A stretch of 64,000 nucleotides of DNA from NCBI GenBank assembly GCA_029961685.1, contig JARWKL010000008.1:40936821-41000820 (forward strand), written 5' to 3'. The translations under genes and the position numbers were made by a program. Below, one piece after another: positions 35,460-49,000 of this stretch. The notes beneath the pieces were generated by a model that did no database searches, was not told the DNA's origin, and saw only the letters and a list, made by a program, of their open reading frames with translations. Position 1 is the stretch's first letter. Each line of letters begins with the position of its first letter. The stretch comes from Aristolochia californica. Taxonomy: Eukaryota; Streptophyta; Magnoliopsida; Piperales; Aristolochiaceae.

Positions 35460-36660
35460 AGTACTGATTTACAGGAGAGTGAGCAAGACATGATGGAGAC
35501 GTTCACAGAGTCAGACCTTCACAGGTATACTTGCTTCTTCACTTAAACAGGTACATCGTCGCCTATTGTGAGTCCCCCCTGATGTCGCTATCAATTACAA
35601 TCGCTGGATCGGTGATCAACTAACTGATCTCAAGCGCTCGAGGCAGGTCTGTGAATCCATTTTCCGTCTTTGGACTCTTTGTTACACTGTTTCAGTCAAT
35701 CAAATTCTCAATTTTTTGAGATGTTTTACAGGTCTTAACTTAGATTTGGGAACCTACTACACGAGCATTACTGCTACAATGGATACCCTCCGAATCAAAG
35801 TAGAAGAGGTCCACAAGGCGCTGAAAAATCTCTAGTGTTGATGCGTCTTGGTTACTTCAACGGCAGAAATTTTTGGGTTTAATGGTTTCAGGAGGAAGAT
35901 CAGATTTCCAGTCTTCTAAATTAAAAATTTTGAAAATCCTTTGTGTTTAATGTCTTTTCTAGGGGGATTAGATGATCAGATTATCTGATCATTCATTTTT
36001 CCTCCATTAATAGAAGCAACATGAAATCTTTGAAAATCCTTTCTGGGTTTAATGTTTTCAGGAGGACGATCAGGTTATCAGATCGCCAATCTTCTTTTTC
36101 TTCCATTAACAAGAAAAATTTTCTGGGTTTAACAAGTTCAGGAGGAAGAAGACCCATGACCTGGTATTACGCCGACTACATCACGCCACCAGCCGCCAAT
36201 TACACCCATCCCACTCCGACCAGACGATGAGATGAACCCAGGAAGAACCTACAAATTCTTCAAGGGCTCTGTTATCTACCCATTCGGCCTTGGCCTCAGC
36301 TACTCCACTTTCCTGTACCAGACGGACATCAACGAAACACAACTGGGTTCGCTCCAACACTGCATCGCCATGCCCCGTCATGCGATTCAACGATCTGAGC
36401 TGCGACGACTCCCTCGATTTCCACGTCGATGTGCAGAACACTGAAAAGGAGGACGTCGAGCATATGGTGATGGTCTACTCCACGGCTCCTGAGAAGCTGG
36501 AAGATGCAAGGGCGAAGCTGTTGCTGGGATTCAAGAGATCGTGCGTGCGGTGAAGAAATATTGGTACGTCGTGCTTCCTGCCGGGAAGATACTATGGTGA
36601 TCAGAGATGGAAAGAGTCGATTTCCTTCCCAGTTCAGATTGATTCACAGCAAATGAAGTA
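35460..36660 (+). pseudogene. Relic of a GH3 beta-D-xylosidase gene
   Basis: Pieces of the family appear in order but broken: QDMMETFTE then DLHRYIVAYCES (35482-35580), LNLDLGTYY ... VEEVHKALKNL ending in a stop at 35836 (from about 35733), GGRRPMTWYYADYI (from about 36141), NPGRTYKFFKGSVIYPFGLG (from 36235), and a C-terminal DSLDFHVDVQN...EHMVMVYSTAPEKLEDARAK (36401-36520). These use all three frames, contain stops, and lack the first half of the family, including most of the catalytic domain. Intact relatives act on xylan side chains in the cell wall. The GGRRPMTWY acceptor-like leader (TTCTGGGTTTAA...TTCAGGAGGA) occurs three times, at 35871, 36041 and 36121. It is clearly non-functional. 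Confidence 0.8.
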
Positions 36661-36877
36661 GTGTTTTTTTTTTTTAAATTAAATTATTAGCTTCTTTGTT
36701 CTATCAAAAACGAATATTATTAGCTTGACCAGGGCGAACAAATCAGAGATAAAAGACAGCATTTCCATGTTGAATAACTTCAATCAATGATCCTGTTCTG
36801 TAAATATTGATATGGGTGATTCCAGAGTGAAACTCAACTTGGCAAGCACATCTGAAGATTCCGAAAACTGCAGCAAA

Positions 36878-39800
36878 TCAATCTGAAGATTCTGAACTCA
36901 CAAATATCTGCAAGACGACACCAATAATAGCAGGAGTCAAAATGGGGGAAGGAAAAAGAGAAAAGCTAAATCAGGATTTCAGGATTATAAATATAATGTA
37001 TTATGTAAATTACGGAAGTTATCTTGGAGAGGAGAGCAGTCAAATGGAAGATAATCTATGGGACAGAATGCATTATAAATTAAGGTTTAGCCAACCAAGT
37101 AGTGCAAAGATAATCAACATTGCTACAAAATTTCAAATAAGTTTCTGGGAATTCAGTGCAGGTCAATCCAGGCTTTTGTTGATTATCAAGTTTCCACAAG
37201 CCCCATACAGCACCTAGGTACAACTCAATTTTGACCATAAAAAAGAGAAAAAAATAAAGCATAAAAGGGTATTAAGACTAACCTCCAAATCTGCCAAGGT
37301 GTCATAAATTTTCTTTTCTTTTGAATCACAAACTGTAATGCCTGAAATCTTTTGAACTCCAAGTCTTGTAGCAATCAGATTCTGCTCAAACATATCAAAG
37401 ACAACAGCTTCAGCTTCAGTTTTTGGTTGTACAACAAACCTTTTCATTTGTTTTGAACAGGCATGGACCGTGATGTGGTGCATAAAAAAATGCCATCAAG
37501 CAATAAAGTTCTTTTACAAGAATCTTTTATCAGGATAGAATAACAGTGGAAATGAGAAAATATAAGAATTACATGTTACTAGGAACAGATAACATTTAAT
37601 GATTGCATGTTGTTTATAGCTCTTTTGAACAAGATTTATCATGTCTAAATTTGATATTAAATGTAAAAACCAGAGTATTCATCTTACCAGGTTGAAATCT
37701 GTAGAGTCAAATGCTTCAAGTGGCGGCAAAACCTGAAAAAGTGTGGAATTGGTTAGTCAGGAAACGGTGGCAAGATATACATGTGTCTGTTACGATGTTC
37801 ATAGAGAAATTACTACTCCACTCAAGGGATGATTGGACCATTGTCCAAATTAAATTACAAGAGACCCATTCAATGATCTTCAAAGATATTCACAGAAACC
37901 AACTCACTAGAAGAAATAAAATTCAAGATTATATTTCCAGTAATATTCAAGAAAAAGATATAAATCCAGTAATACCCACTTTACTAATCCAACTGGACTT
38001 GAGTTATCATCAATTTTCAGGAAAGCAGGAGTTAGAATCCTTCTCATGATTAATCTATGACAAGGACAACTGAATTGCATAACTAACTTGGCCAGCCAAC
38101 AATTAAATGTCAATCCACTTAAAAAGAGGATTGCATCAGGTTGGCAGCTGGCCCAAACCTTTTTCAGGGATTAAGACATGAATAAACGACCCTAAAATGG
38201 ATGGGACAGGGCTCCACTGATGGTAATGATAATGATAAAAGGAACTAATGTATAAATAGAATAACTACAAGGACGATAGTAAAAATTCATGACGTACCAA
38301 TTTCTGGAGACCATTAATCATGACAACCTCCTCAAGAGAATCAACCTGTGATAGAATCTCAAAAGGCCCAATTTTTCGGTCTGTCTGGTTTGCAAGGCTC
38401 AAACGCACCTATAGAACAATGTTTATTAGAACCAGGGTAAGAGTGTTACATTTTCATGCCTATCACATGACCACAGATATCTTCCTAGAGCTGGATCAAA
38501 CAGTGGTGAGAGAGAGGTTCTTTTGCCACTATGAGTAGTACTCATGCAAACTAAATTTTTATGTTAGTAATAAAGATTTCAAAGGCAAATCAACGGACAA
38601 CAAACAAGTTCACATTCAAAAGTCCTTTCCCATGCCCAAAGCAGTGGAGCCTTTCAAGATATGATATATGGCACAATTCCACTAACATGACAGACAAGTA
38701 GACAAAAGACAGTGTGTAACCAACCACTACATTTGGCACTTCTATTGGGATCCCTGTGATAAATCGCTAACTTTTGACTATAATAAACTCAACTAGTTCA
38801 TCAGAATGTGAAGAGATGCAAAACTTACCATAAAAGGCCTTTCCAAGTTGATGATTGGCGGGACCTCAGCAAGATGCAGCTCAATTTCTTTGATTGTAAT
38901 AGGCTGAATGACAAATAAGAGATAGATTAATTTCAAAAGGAATAAATTTTCGATTCATCAGCAAAGAAAGCACGTACCAGAAGAAATGGATATATTAAAC
39001 ATTTTCTCCAAGATGTCAAGAAATCATTATAAGAAAGGAAGGAGCCCCAAGGAGTAGATATATTAAGACAGTTAAAGAGGAAAGTGAAAAAGGATGACAT
39101 CAAGCACTAAAATTAGTTTACACATTTTTTTCTTCTAAAATTCTCATCCATTATGCATCTATTGCATAAGTTACTTTAAATAAATTGTAAGTGAAAGATG
39201 ATGAAGGTAGATGCCGGGTAAGTACTTGATCTCCAAGAATGTAAAACATAGTGCTCATCATTTCTTATGAGTCCAACTAAAGAATTTTCTTCACATTTCA
39301 GCACACGTCTAAACTTAAAAGTTTATGGAAACTGAAATTTTCAATATTTAGTAACCAACCAACAGATATCAATTTGCACGTACATTGCCAATAATTTGCT
39401 GTGTCTGAAGGCGTCCAGGTTCACCCAGATTTGATCGCCACGTTATTTGCAGTTTACCAAGGATATTGGTTCCCGTGGGTTTCACTGGTGCAGCCTCTTG
39501 TGACAACTTTAGCTGATAGAGGTAGTTTTTTATTCCTCCCCCAGCTTTGAGCAAAGAAGGTGGCTTGAATATACCACTACCCATACAAGTCGATGACCCA
39601 CATGAAGAAAATAGCTTAAAACAAATATAAACAAAAAGATGAAAAGTTCAATCTGAATGAAGGAAGGTGAAGTGGGAAGAAAACGTGTTAAATTCAGCTT
39701 TAATATTAGAGACATTATCAAGTATTGAGACAGAACTAGAGGCTTGCACTTACTCACTGTTGGAATCTGTAGAGTCCTCGTCTGCTTTCAGCACAGTTAC

Positions 39801-42460
39801 ACTCCACTGTGGTGATGGTTCAAAGTCGACTTGATCCATAAAAAGGTTTGTTTTTGTGTGGCTTTCAATGCAAGCCTCCAGAAAAGTATTTTCCTAATGT
39901 GGAGAGTACATGAAAGAGCAAAAGGTCATTAACCCAAGCAGTAAAGAATAAGGGGAAAGACCCTTACTCAAAAGCATTTACACAATCATAATGCACAACG
40001 AAGCAATAAGAAATATTTGGCCTTCACTGTGAGGAATCAGTATAGACTACTTAGGGTTATTGTGGAATAAAGAAATGCATAAAATCCCTGATTGTTCAAA
40101 TAAGCATACCAATAATCCATGAAATTACTAAAAATATTTTGATAAAGAAAAGGAAAACGACAAAGCAAGGATAAAAACTAGAAATAAAAAAGGGAGCTAA
40201 AATGAAGGTGTTGGTAGCTCAAGTTGTGAGAGTGAATGCAACATCAGATGCTTATTTGGTGCATAAACACTACACTTACAAATTGCCTGCACAGTACTGA
40301 TTTCTTTATACTTATGGTATGCATGTCTTCCTAGATGCCTTTCATGTTGACGATTTAAATATCCTCTTCCTAGATGCCTTTCATGTTGACGATTTAAATA
40401 TCCCCGAGAGGGTAGTTCAAACTTGCCCATTTAAATTGATCTACTTTACAGAAACAAACTGACTGAAAACCTTCTTCAATCAAGACCCATTAATCATACA
40501 TATGGCTGACCTCATGGTGGTGAGCAACAATATCTGTTCACCATGCACCCAACCTATCTCTTCAGTTGTGACCAACAAGACAAGGCTAGTCATTTCCACC
40601 AGTTTTTATTTTGTAATATCGAAAACATGGTTGAAGTTAGAGTTTGAGGATGACGAGAATAATTCTGTGCCATGATGAATGATTTGAGGTGGGTATTGCT
40701 TAATATGAGCTTATGACACTATGATGCAGAACTCTTAAAATTCCGAGCAGCATTAAATGATACAAATTACATTATTCAAGTCATCATGCAAATCTCAGTA
40801 ACAGCTCAATTTATCGAGAAGAGAGTGATGGATCTCAGTGTGAAGCCTCTTTAGCAACACTAATGAATTGCTAATTCAATTATTAGCAACCTGATAAATA
40901 TAGAAAGACCACAAACTGACCAGGATTCACACAAGTGATCGTGTGTCCTACCTTAACAACTCGAACCTGCACAAATTAAAAAATTGTACAAAATAAGTCG
41001 CAAAATACATATACAACAGCTGCTAAGCAGCAATTACCAGTTATTTGAAAATAAAATTTTCTACAAGTTAGTGTTATGCTGTCAACACGTGGAATAAATA
41101 GTAATACCTTTGTCCTGACTGAAAGTGGATTTGCGACAACAAACTTGAAAAACTGAGGAAGATACTTCCGCTCACCATCACCATCATTGTACAGAGCTGT
41201 GCAAACCAGCCTATGCCATTCACAAGAGTTAACAAAACCAAGACTTGCATCCAACTTTTAGGATGAGGAAAACCACAAATATATCATGTAACATACGTAT
41301 GGGGTCCCAGTTCTTTTACATCATGTTCCACAATGAAATCATACCGCCCTCCTGATCGTATCGTCTCAACAGGTGATTTTGATGTATCTAGAAGCAGTAT
41401 CCGTTGCTTATCTGTTTGAATTTCTGCCTGCAGTCCACAAAAACTTTCAATTATGTGTTCAATTTTCCTTTATTCTCCTATCATAAAGCAGCTGGATGGG
41501 CAAATAGAAGTGGTTTCTCTCCACTATAGGAATATTTTTGTCCTTTCCTAATGTTCTATAGAAAGACAAGCCTTTTCTTCTTGACCAGAAAATCGCTTGC
41601 CTCCAATCTCAGATTGTCCTATGGGTTAGTATGCAACTGGGAGCTCTAACTTAATAAGTCAAATCATTAGAGTGAGCAGGCCAACATACTCTTCTTGTCT
41701 TTCCGGGTCTTCCCTGCGGCACATGTCATGTTTATCTTCAGAAATGGAGTTAGCCAAACTTCTTGTAATGCAGTAAACGTTGACTCTTCCCTTCCCTTTA
41801 ATATCAGTTTCAATTTCATAACTTGAGGATCAATTTGTATGCGGTTGGACGGGAGTTCTCAGAAGTGGAACAGCACAACATTTTCACTCTTCCAATCTAT
41901 ATAGAAATACACTCAACTCATCGTAGCTCAACTAAAACCTTCATTTATTTTCCTATTACGTTTGAAGCGACAGCCAAATTTCTTTCCTTAATACATAACC
42001 AACTCTTACCTTAATAACAACATCCCTAGCTTCGAACTTGGAGCTGTTATTTATGCTGATGTAACTACAGAACGCCTCCCCGAGATAAATCGCCCTGCAG
42101 AAACGATCCGACCAAAAGCACGCTTCAAACATAAATTACGGGCAAAAACTGCAGACAAAAATCCGAAAGGAGAACTACAGAGAAAAAAAAAAAACAGAAG
42201 CCTACCCACCCGAAGGATTGAGGGAGAACGAGCTGTCCGGAGAGACCCATAGCGTCGGTGGGGTTGTCGAGGAGGAAGCGGTCTCGATAGGAAAGATCGG
42301 AATCTTGGAATAGACGAAGGTCACCGCCGGGGGGGTCATCTTCGCCGGAGATGAGGTCAAGAATGTCCAGCCGGAGTGGGGCGGACGCGTTGAAGGACGG
42401 ACGGCAAAGCCTCATCACACGAAAGGCTAAAGAGTGGTTGCCATGAGTGGGCGAACCCAT
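36878..42460 (-). CDS. TRAPPC13: Trafficking protein particle complex subunit 13 (TRAPPC13)
   Basis: Twelve exons on the minus strand: 42460-42210, 42094-42010, 41427-41297, 41210-41108, 40966-40952, 39893-39754, 39576-39384, 38903-38829, 38408-38298, 37732-37688, 37381-37283 and 36907-36878 (stop TGA). Every phase fits, giving 425 residues, close to the length of the human protein (about 417). TRAPPC13 is a subunit of the TRAPPIII tethering/GEF complex acting on Rab GTPases at the Golgi and in autophagy. Seen: SHSLAFRVMRLCRPSF-type start (HSLAFRVMRLCRPSF), EAFCSYISINNSSKFEARDV, SGGRYDFIVEHDVKELGPHT, KTNLFMDQVDFEPSPQWSV, GKLQITWRSNLGEPGRLQTQ, NQTDRKIGPFEI and LIATRLGVQKISGITV. Exon 5 is only 15 nt. 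The divergent neighbour MED16 starts 573 bases away. Introns hold a 39-bp duplication but no transposon. Confidence 0.93.
40327..40404. repeat. 39-bp tandem duplication in a TRAPPC13 intron
   Basis: CTTCCTAGATGCCTTTCATG at 40327 is repeated exactly at 40366, each copy continuing to TTGACGATTTAAATATCC. It lies in the intron between the 15-nt exon and exon 39754-39893. Confidence 0.9.
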
Positions 42461-43032
42461 CGTCTCGCTTTCTCAGAAGCACGCTGTACTACGTATCCTC
42501 GGGACCTCCAGTCGCTGAATCTGAAGCCAGTCGTCTTCAATCCCTGCGTTCTTTCTGGTTTTGGGTTCTGATTTACGGCCTGTCGTCCTTCCCTGTTCCT
42601 CTAGATACCACACGAGCTACCCTAACTCGCACGGTGGAAATGGATAAAAGCGGAATAGAAGTCTCCTTTTTTCTATTAAAATTAAATTAAATTTAGTAAT
42701 TTGGAGTACAGTACTCTCGAGAGTGGGGGAGTACGGTACTCCCACTAGTAGAATCAGCAACGAACCTGAGCCGTAAGAAACAATTACCAAAAAAGACTCC
42801 TTGGACGTTGACAGGTGCGAATCAAAAATGGCGGAATCTCCCGCCTGTCTCCCAAAACCCAAACCCTAAAATCCTTGCTGGCCCCCAGTGAACCAACCGC
42901 ACCAGGATCCTCCATGCGCACAGTGGCGCCTGTCACCCTCGCCACCTCGGGCGACTTTTGATCTCTCTCTTTCACACTACCATATATAAAAAACCCCTTT
43001 TCGGCTTTTCGGTTTTTTCCTTTCTTTCTCAT
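42461..43032. promoter_or_regulatory. Divergent promoter region (TRAPPC13 / MED16)
   Basis: 572 bases separate the two start codons. The MED16 side has a TATATAAA at 42983-42990, 43 bases before its ATG, which would leave a very short leader if used. The middle has a short near-palindrome around GAGTACAGTACTCTCGAGAG (42703-42722). Shared regulation is inferred from spacing only. Confidence 0.45.
42983..42990 (+). promoter_or_regulatory. Possible TATA box of MED16
   Basis: TATATAAA in the context CTACCATATATAAAAAACCCC, 43 bases upstream of the chosen ATG. If it is the real TATA box, the leader is only about 10-20 nt; transcription could equally begin further upstream. Confidence 0.4.
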
Positions 43033-46000
43033 ATGAATTCGCTCACAAAAGACACCGACGACCCTGTCGTCGACGCTGGTCGGGATAATAGGGTTTCGGA
43101 GAGGACGGAAGTGACGGAATTGGAGGAGGAGCCGACTGCTGGGTTGGTCGACAGGAAGGACGATCCCATGGAAGAGGATTACGCTTCCCCCGCTACCGTC
43201 TTCCGGATTCGCCTGAAGCAGCCTTCTTCGAATCTCAGGCACAAAATGAGCGTCCCCGAACTCTGTCGCAATTTCAGGTTTGGCTTGTTTTGCTCCAAAG
43301 CGAATGTTTACTTACTTATATCTCAAATTGAAGAAGACAGATATTATCGCACTTGTCAGCTTCAAATCCGTCAATTCGATTCTTGTTTCCTTTTTTCTTT
43401 GTTTTTTTGTTTTTAAATTTTGTTTCAATGAGTTGTCGGAATTGGCGCGTATGGTACTTTAGATTCCATTTTGATTTGGTTTTACGAGAATTTTTTTCGT
43501 TGGAACTAGCAGTGCGAGGCATTGGAGCTCAGTATTTTAATTTTTTAATCTGATTTTATTCTTTTTTTACTGCTCAGTGCTGTAACTTGGTGTGGGAAGC
43601 TAAATGCTATTGCATGTGCATCAGAGACGTGTGCAAGGATTCCTAGGTGTGTATCTCCTGTAAGTTTCGCTATTCTTCTCCCTCAAATGAGTTCAGTAAG
43701 TACCTTGACAGCAGTTTCGACGACAGGCCTGACAGAGGGGGTAGATTAGTGAACTCATGCTTTGTGTTCTCATTTCAATCTGTACAGACCCTTGATAGTT
43801 ACTTTATACACTAGCAGTGCGGGCTAAGTTCCCAAAGCTTACTTCCTTCGCATTTAATTCTGCCTTTTTAACCGTATCAAACAGTTACATGTATTTTGAC
43901 TAAGTTTATGGATTAATTGATGGTGTAATTGACTAGTTCTGATGCCAATCCACCATTTTGGATCCCCATCCACATTGTAAATCCAGAGAGACCAACTGAA
44001 TGTGCTGTGTTCAATGTCATAGCAGGTATGGAACTTGGATGCTTACTGTTGATTTCCATCAATAGTTTGTCGCATGGTATTTGATTATAAGTTTTGGGAT
44101 TTCATATTGTTGCCAGAAATTGGCTTCTATTTAAGCAAATATGTTGCCAGAAATTGATAAGCTAGGCTATCCAGTTGAGATGATGGGTTTTTTCTTGCTG
44201 ATGCCTGACTGGTTTTTCCAATATTAGGGGACTATATTTTGTTTCATTCTAACACTATCTTGAAAGATTGTCAAGAAGGACCTTACTAACATATATGTAG
44301 AGGCATGAGTCTTATCCTTGTTATATTTATATTCATTTTGTTAAAATATTTTATTCATGTGCATTTCTTGCTGGCTCTAATGTGTGGTATCTGATTACCT
44401 GGTGTAGATTCTCCACGGGATTCTGTTCAATTTATTGCTTGGTCTCCTACATCTTGTCCTCGTGCTTTACTGATTGCTAACTTTCATGGAAGGATAACCA
44501 TATGGACTCAACCTTCTCGAGTAAGTAGGTTTTGCTGACTTTCTTACCATAGTATGTCTTGCAGATTTGGGCATATAGCTTTTTTTTGTTTTCTTCTTTC
44601 ATAGTTGATCTTCAGTTATCTAGAATTTAAAAGACAATTGTATTTTCAAAATGAATTGATTATAAAAAAAATGTGAATTGAATTTTCTCATTGATCTTCC
44701 CTCATGCATGCTGTATTGGAAAGTATTAGTTAACAATGTTCAGTGAACGGGTTATTCTTGAACAAAAAAAAAAAAACTTCAGTGGAGACCTAATTTTCCA
44801 TTGGCACCATATCCACATGTAACAAACTTATTTCTGGTCTTATTCAGGGTCCTGTAAATCTTGTACGAGATGCCAGCTGTTGGCAGTGTGAGCATGAGTG
44901 GCGACAGGATCTTGCGGTTGTTACAAAATGGTTGGCAGGGATGTCACCAGTATGTATTTTGCTGTAAAGTTTGCATGTTTACATAATCCTTTTATATTAC
45001 TGATGTTGATCTGCTATTGAACCAATCATTTTCTGATCTCTATCATTAATATTGTGGATTCATGTTTCGTAAATGCTTTGCATTTTCATTGGTAGCAAGG
45101 TGCAGAGAGGTTGTAACACAATCTACCTTAGTTCTCAAATATTTCTCATATTTCTACTTCAGAAGCTACCAATAATAAGAAAAACTCTACACACCTTTCA
45201 TTTCATGCAATGTTCTGGATGTCTTCTGGCATTTCATATGGTTCTTTTGGGGAACACAAGCTCAATATTATGGTTATTGATATTGGATATCAAGATTTTA
45301 TCTGAAGTAACTTATTTTTATTGTTCTGGAACAAGTACCGATGGATTTCTTCAAATTGTAGTACTATTGCAAGTTCAAAGTCAACCTTTGAAGAAAAATT
45401 TCTTTCTCAGCAGGTTCAACTTTCTGGTACGTCATTTGCTATTTCCTTGAAGTTTTCTTGTTTGACTTATTGTGTGGTAAATGTGATCTCTTAACCTGCA
45501 TATTTGAGATATCCCACTTTCTTTAAGGCACATCTAGAAGAGATGCAAATGGTGCAAAGTGAATAGATGGATTCATATTGCATAGAAGCTTTATCACAAC
45601 CTTTTAAAACTTTTACTGGATCTTGGATGTTCAGGACTATTAAAAAAATGACTAGTTCACATATCAGTATTAAGTACCTGAAAACTGATCTAAAAAAAGA
45701 GCACTGTTGACCACTATCAAATGATACATCCCATGCTGTGCCACCTTTGGTCTGCTAAAATCAGACATGTATTGCAATTCTGCCATAGAAACTAAATCTC
45801 TTGTGTTGTACTCTTTCCATATGAAGTTGCTAATGAGAAGTTTATTTAGGTTAATTTGCACAATTAGCATAATCCACACGAGGGATCTCAAACTAATTCA
45901 GGTTTGATTACCTGTTTCAGCTAAGTGGCCAAACTTCCTCTGTGTTTGCTCGGTATTTTCTTCTGGCTCTGTTCAGCTTCACTGGTCTCAGTGGCCCCCT

Positions 46001-49000
46001 CCACATGGTGATGCATCCCCCAAATGGTACTCCACAAGCAAAGGATTGCTTGGAGCAGGGCCCAGTGGTATTATGGCTGCTGATGCAATTATTACAGAAG
46101 CAGGCACCTTGCATGTTGCTGGTGTTCCAATTGTAAATCCATCCACAGTGGTTGTCTGGGAGGTTACCCCTGGCCCTGGTAGTAGCTTCCAGGCATCTGC
46201 CAAGATAAGCACAAACACTGGTGTTCCTCCTCCTTTGAAACCTCCTTGCTGGACAGGTTTTGCTCCTTTGGCTGCATACTTATTCAGTTGCCAAGAGTAT
46301 TTGGCTTCTGGTGGAAGGCAAGCGGTAAAGCAAAGTGACCAAGAATTTAGTGATACAGTATCTCTACATTGCTCACCTGTTTCAAATTTTTCTGCCTATG
46401 TGAGCCCTGAGGCTGCTGCCCAGTCTGCTGCAACTACTACATGGGGTTCTGGTGTCACTGCAGTTGCTTTTGATCCTACTCGAGGTGGATCCGTTATTAC
46501 TGTTGTGATTGTTGAAGGTATTTTTCTTATTTATAGTTGAAGTACGGCATCGAATTAGACCAAATTGTTTAAATTAATATTCATATAATTTATTTGATGG
46601 TTGATGTGTGACCAGTTTATTTATGACTCCCAATATTGTTTGTATTTTTACGTTGCTTGTTTGTGGTTTCCCTTCATGTATCTTTGATCTTACTGTCATC
46701 ATCAATTCCTATTTTAACTATTTTATCTATTTTCTTGACTTTTAAAAAATCTTTTTTTTCACAGTTTTTAATTTTTTTTGTATAATGATGATGCCAAAAC
46801 TCTAGAGGACTATTATTCATAACATATCTAGACATATTAACCTGTTTAATGTTTTCTTCCAGGGCAATACATGTCACCATATGATCCTGATGAGGGACCA
46901 TCGATCACAGGCTGGCGTGTACAGTGTTGGGAATCATCTCTTCAGAGAGTAGTACTCCATCCTATTTTTGGAAGTCCTGCTTCAAGTTTTGGAGGGCAAC
47001 CACCGATGCAAACAGTGTGGCTCACCAAAGTGAACAAAAGTATACCACCAATGGGTGACTGCAAAGGCCCCAGGGCAACTGAACCACTCCCAATTTTATC
47101 AGAGGAGCAGAATTCCTCTGATTCTAGCGTTGAGAAGTCAAGCCTGCTTAGTTTTGATCCCTATGACCTTCCAAGTGATGTTAGGATGTTGGCTAAAATT
47201 GTATATTCAGCACATGGTGGCGAGGTAGCAGTTGCTTTTCTCAGAGGTGGTGTTCATATATTTTCTGGAGCAAGTTTTGCTCCAGTAGATTGCTATCATA
47301 TTAATGTGGGCTCTGCAATTGCTGCACCGGCCTTTTCTTCTACAAGCTGCTGTTTGGCTTCAGTCTGGCACAACATAACCAAGGACCATACCATATTGAA
47401 AATAATCCGAGTTATCCCTCCTGCTGTCCCTGGCAATCAAGTGAAAGTTAGTTCTGCAACGTGGGAACGTGCTATAGCAGACAGGTCTGCAGCACATCAG
47501 GCAATTAATATGGCCATATTTGATAATTCTCTAATGCTGTATTTCAAACTTAATTTTTTTGGGTGTTGTGTAATTAGGTTTTGGTGGAGTCTTTTGGTTG
47601 GAGTGGATTGGTGGGATGCTGTGGGTAGCACGCAAAGTGCAGCTGAGGATGGCATTGGTAATTGTTTGCTCAATCTGTCCTTGTTCTGGTAAAATGGAAA
47701 GAAGCTTGTAAATGAAGTTCAACAGGAGACGTCTAATGAAGCATTTGTGTTGCCTGAAGTAGTTGAATCACTAAATAAGTTTATTTTTTTTATTTTTCGT
47801 TTTTTTTAAGGTAATGCTCATGAGCCGTGGTCAACACTGTGTGTTGATATCTGTTTAAATTGGTTAACATCTCATAGTTAGTGATACTTTGGAGTACTGT
47901 TGTTATACTCCTACACATTCCAAGTTAGTAATTTTGAACTTGAAAGCATTGTATAGTCACACAATTTGAAGAAAATAGAAATAAGTTTCACCTGGCTACA
48001 ACTGAACCTCTATGTGGTTTGGTTTTTCTTTTTTTTCTTTTTTTTTTTTGAAAAAGATGTATATATTAATGGAGAGAATTACAAAGAATCAAGGAGCAAG
48101 TCCCTAATAACACGAGATTGAAGGGTTGCTCCTAACTTGGCTAACACATTTGCTGCCGAGTTAGTAGATCTTAGAATGTGAGATCAAATACAAGAAAATT
48201 GAGAGGCAATTTTAAGAATCTCCCGAAAAGAGTCCCAATGGTGCCAGGGGGGGGGGGGGGGGGGGATGCAAATTCGCACCAACCAATTACCACCTTTGAG
48301 TCTCCCTCAATGTGAAGGGGACCATTACAATTGTCTTTGAAAACGTGGAGCCCATTGAGAAGATTTTGGAGTTCAGCCATCGTTGAGTCAACAATGCTTA
48401 ATGGCCAGCATATGAGAAACACTGATTTCTAGAGGGATTCGAGATAACTCATCCAAAGCCAGCAATTCCGGGATTGCCGATAGAAGAACCATCAAAATTT
48501 AACTTCAGGAAACCATACTCTGGGGGGGTCCATTCTTGCATGATAGGGATCTTGGTTCCAAACCACATTTTTGCTATGTTGTTCCAATTATCGGGAATAG
48601 AGGAACCATGAAAGGAGGTGAAGGGCTTCTTGGTAAGGTGCTATGCTGAAATCTGGCCAGACACACGATCAACGACCCTTACCGTAGAGTCACTTGTAGC
48701 ATCAAAACGCCTGTAGTTGCACTCATTCCAAAGCCCCTACAGAATGAATCCAGTGCAAATGGATATCATAAGCTTTCCAAGCCCAAGAAAGGGAGTACCA
48801 ATGAACAACTTGCTAAAAGAGGTCAGATCTACTGGGATACAGAATTGTAGCCCCGTCTTATTGAGGATGGAAGTCCACACATTCCACGAGAAAGAGAACT
48901 GAAGCAAGATGTGACTGACGACTTCTACCTCAGAGTTGGAGAAAAGGCAGAGAGGATCAATAGCTGGGTGTCCTCTTCTTCTGAGCACGTCTGTCGTGAG

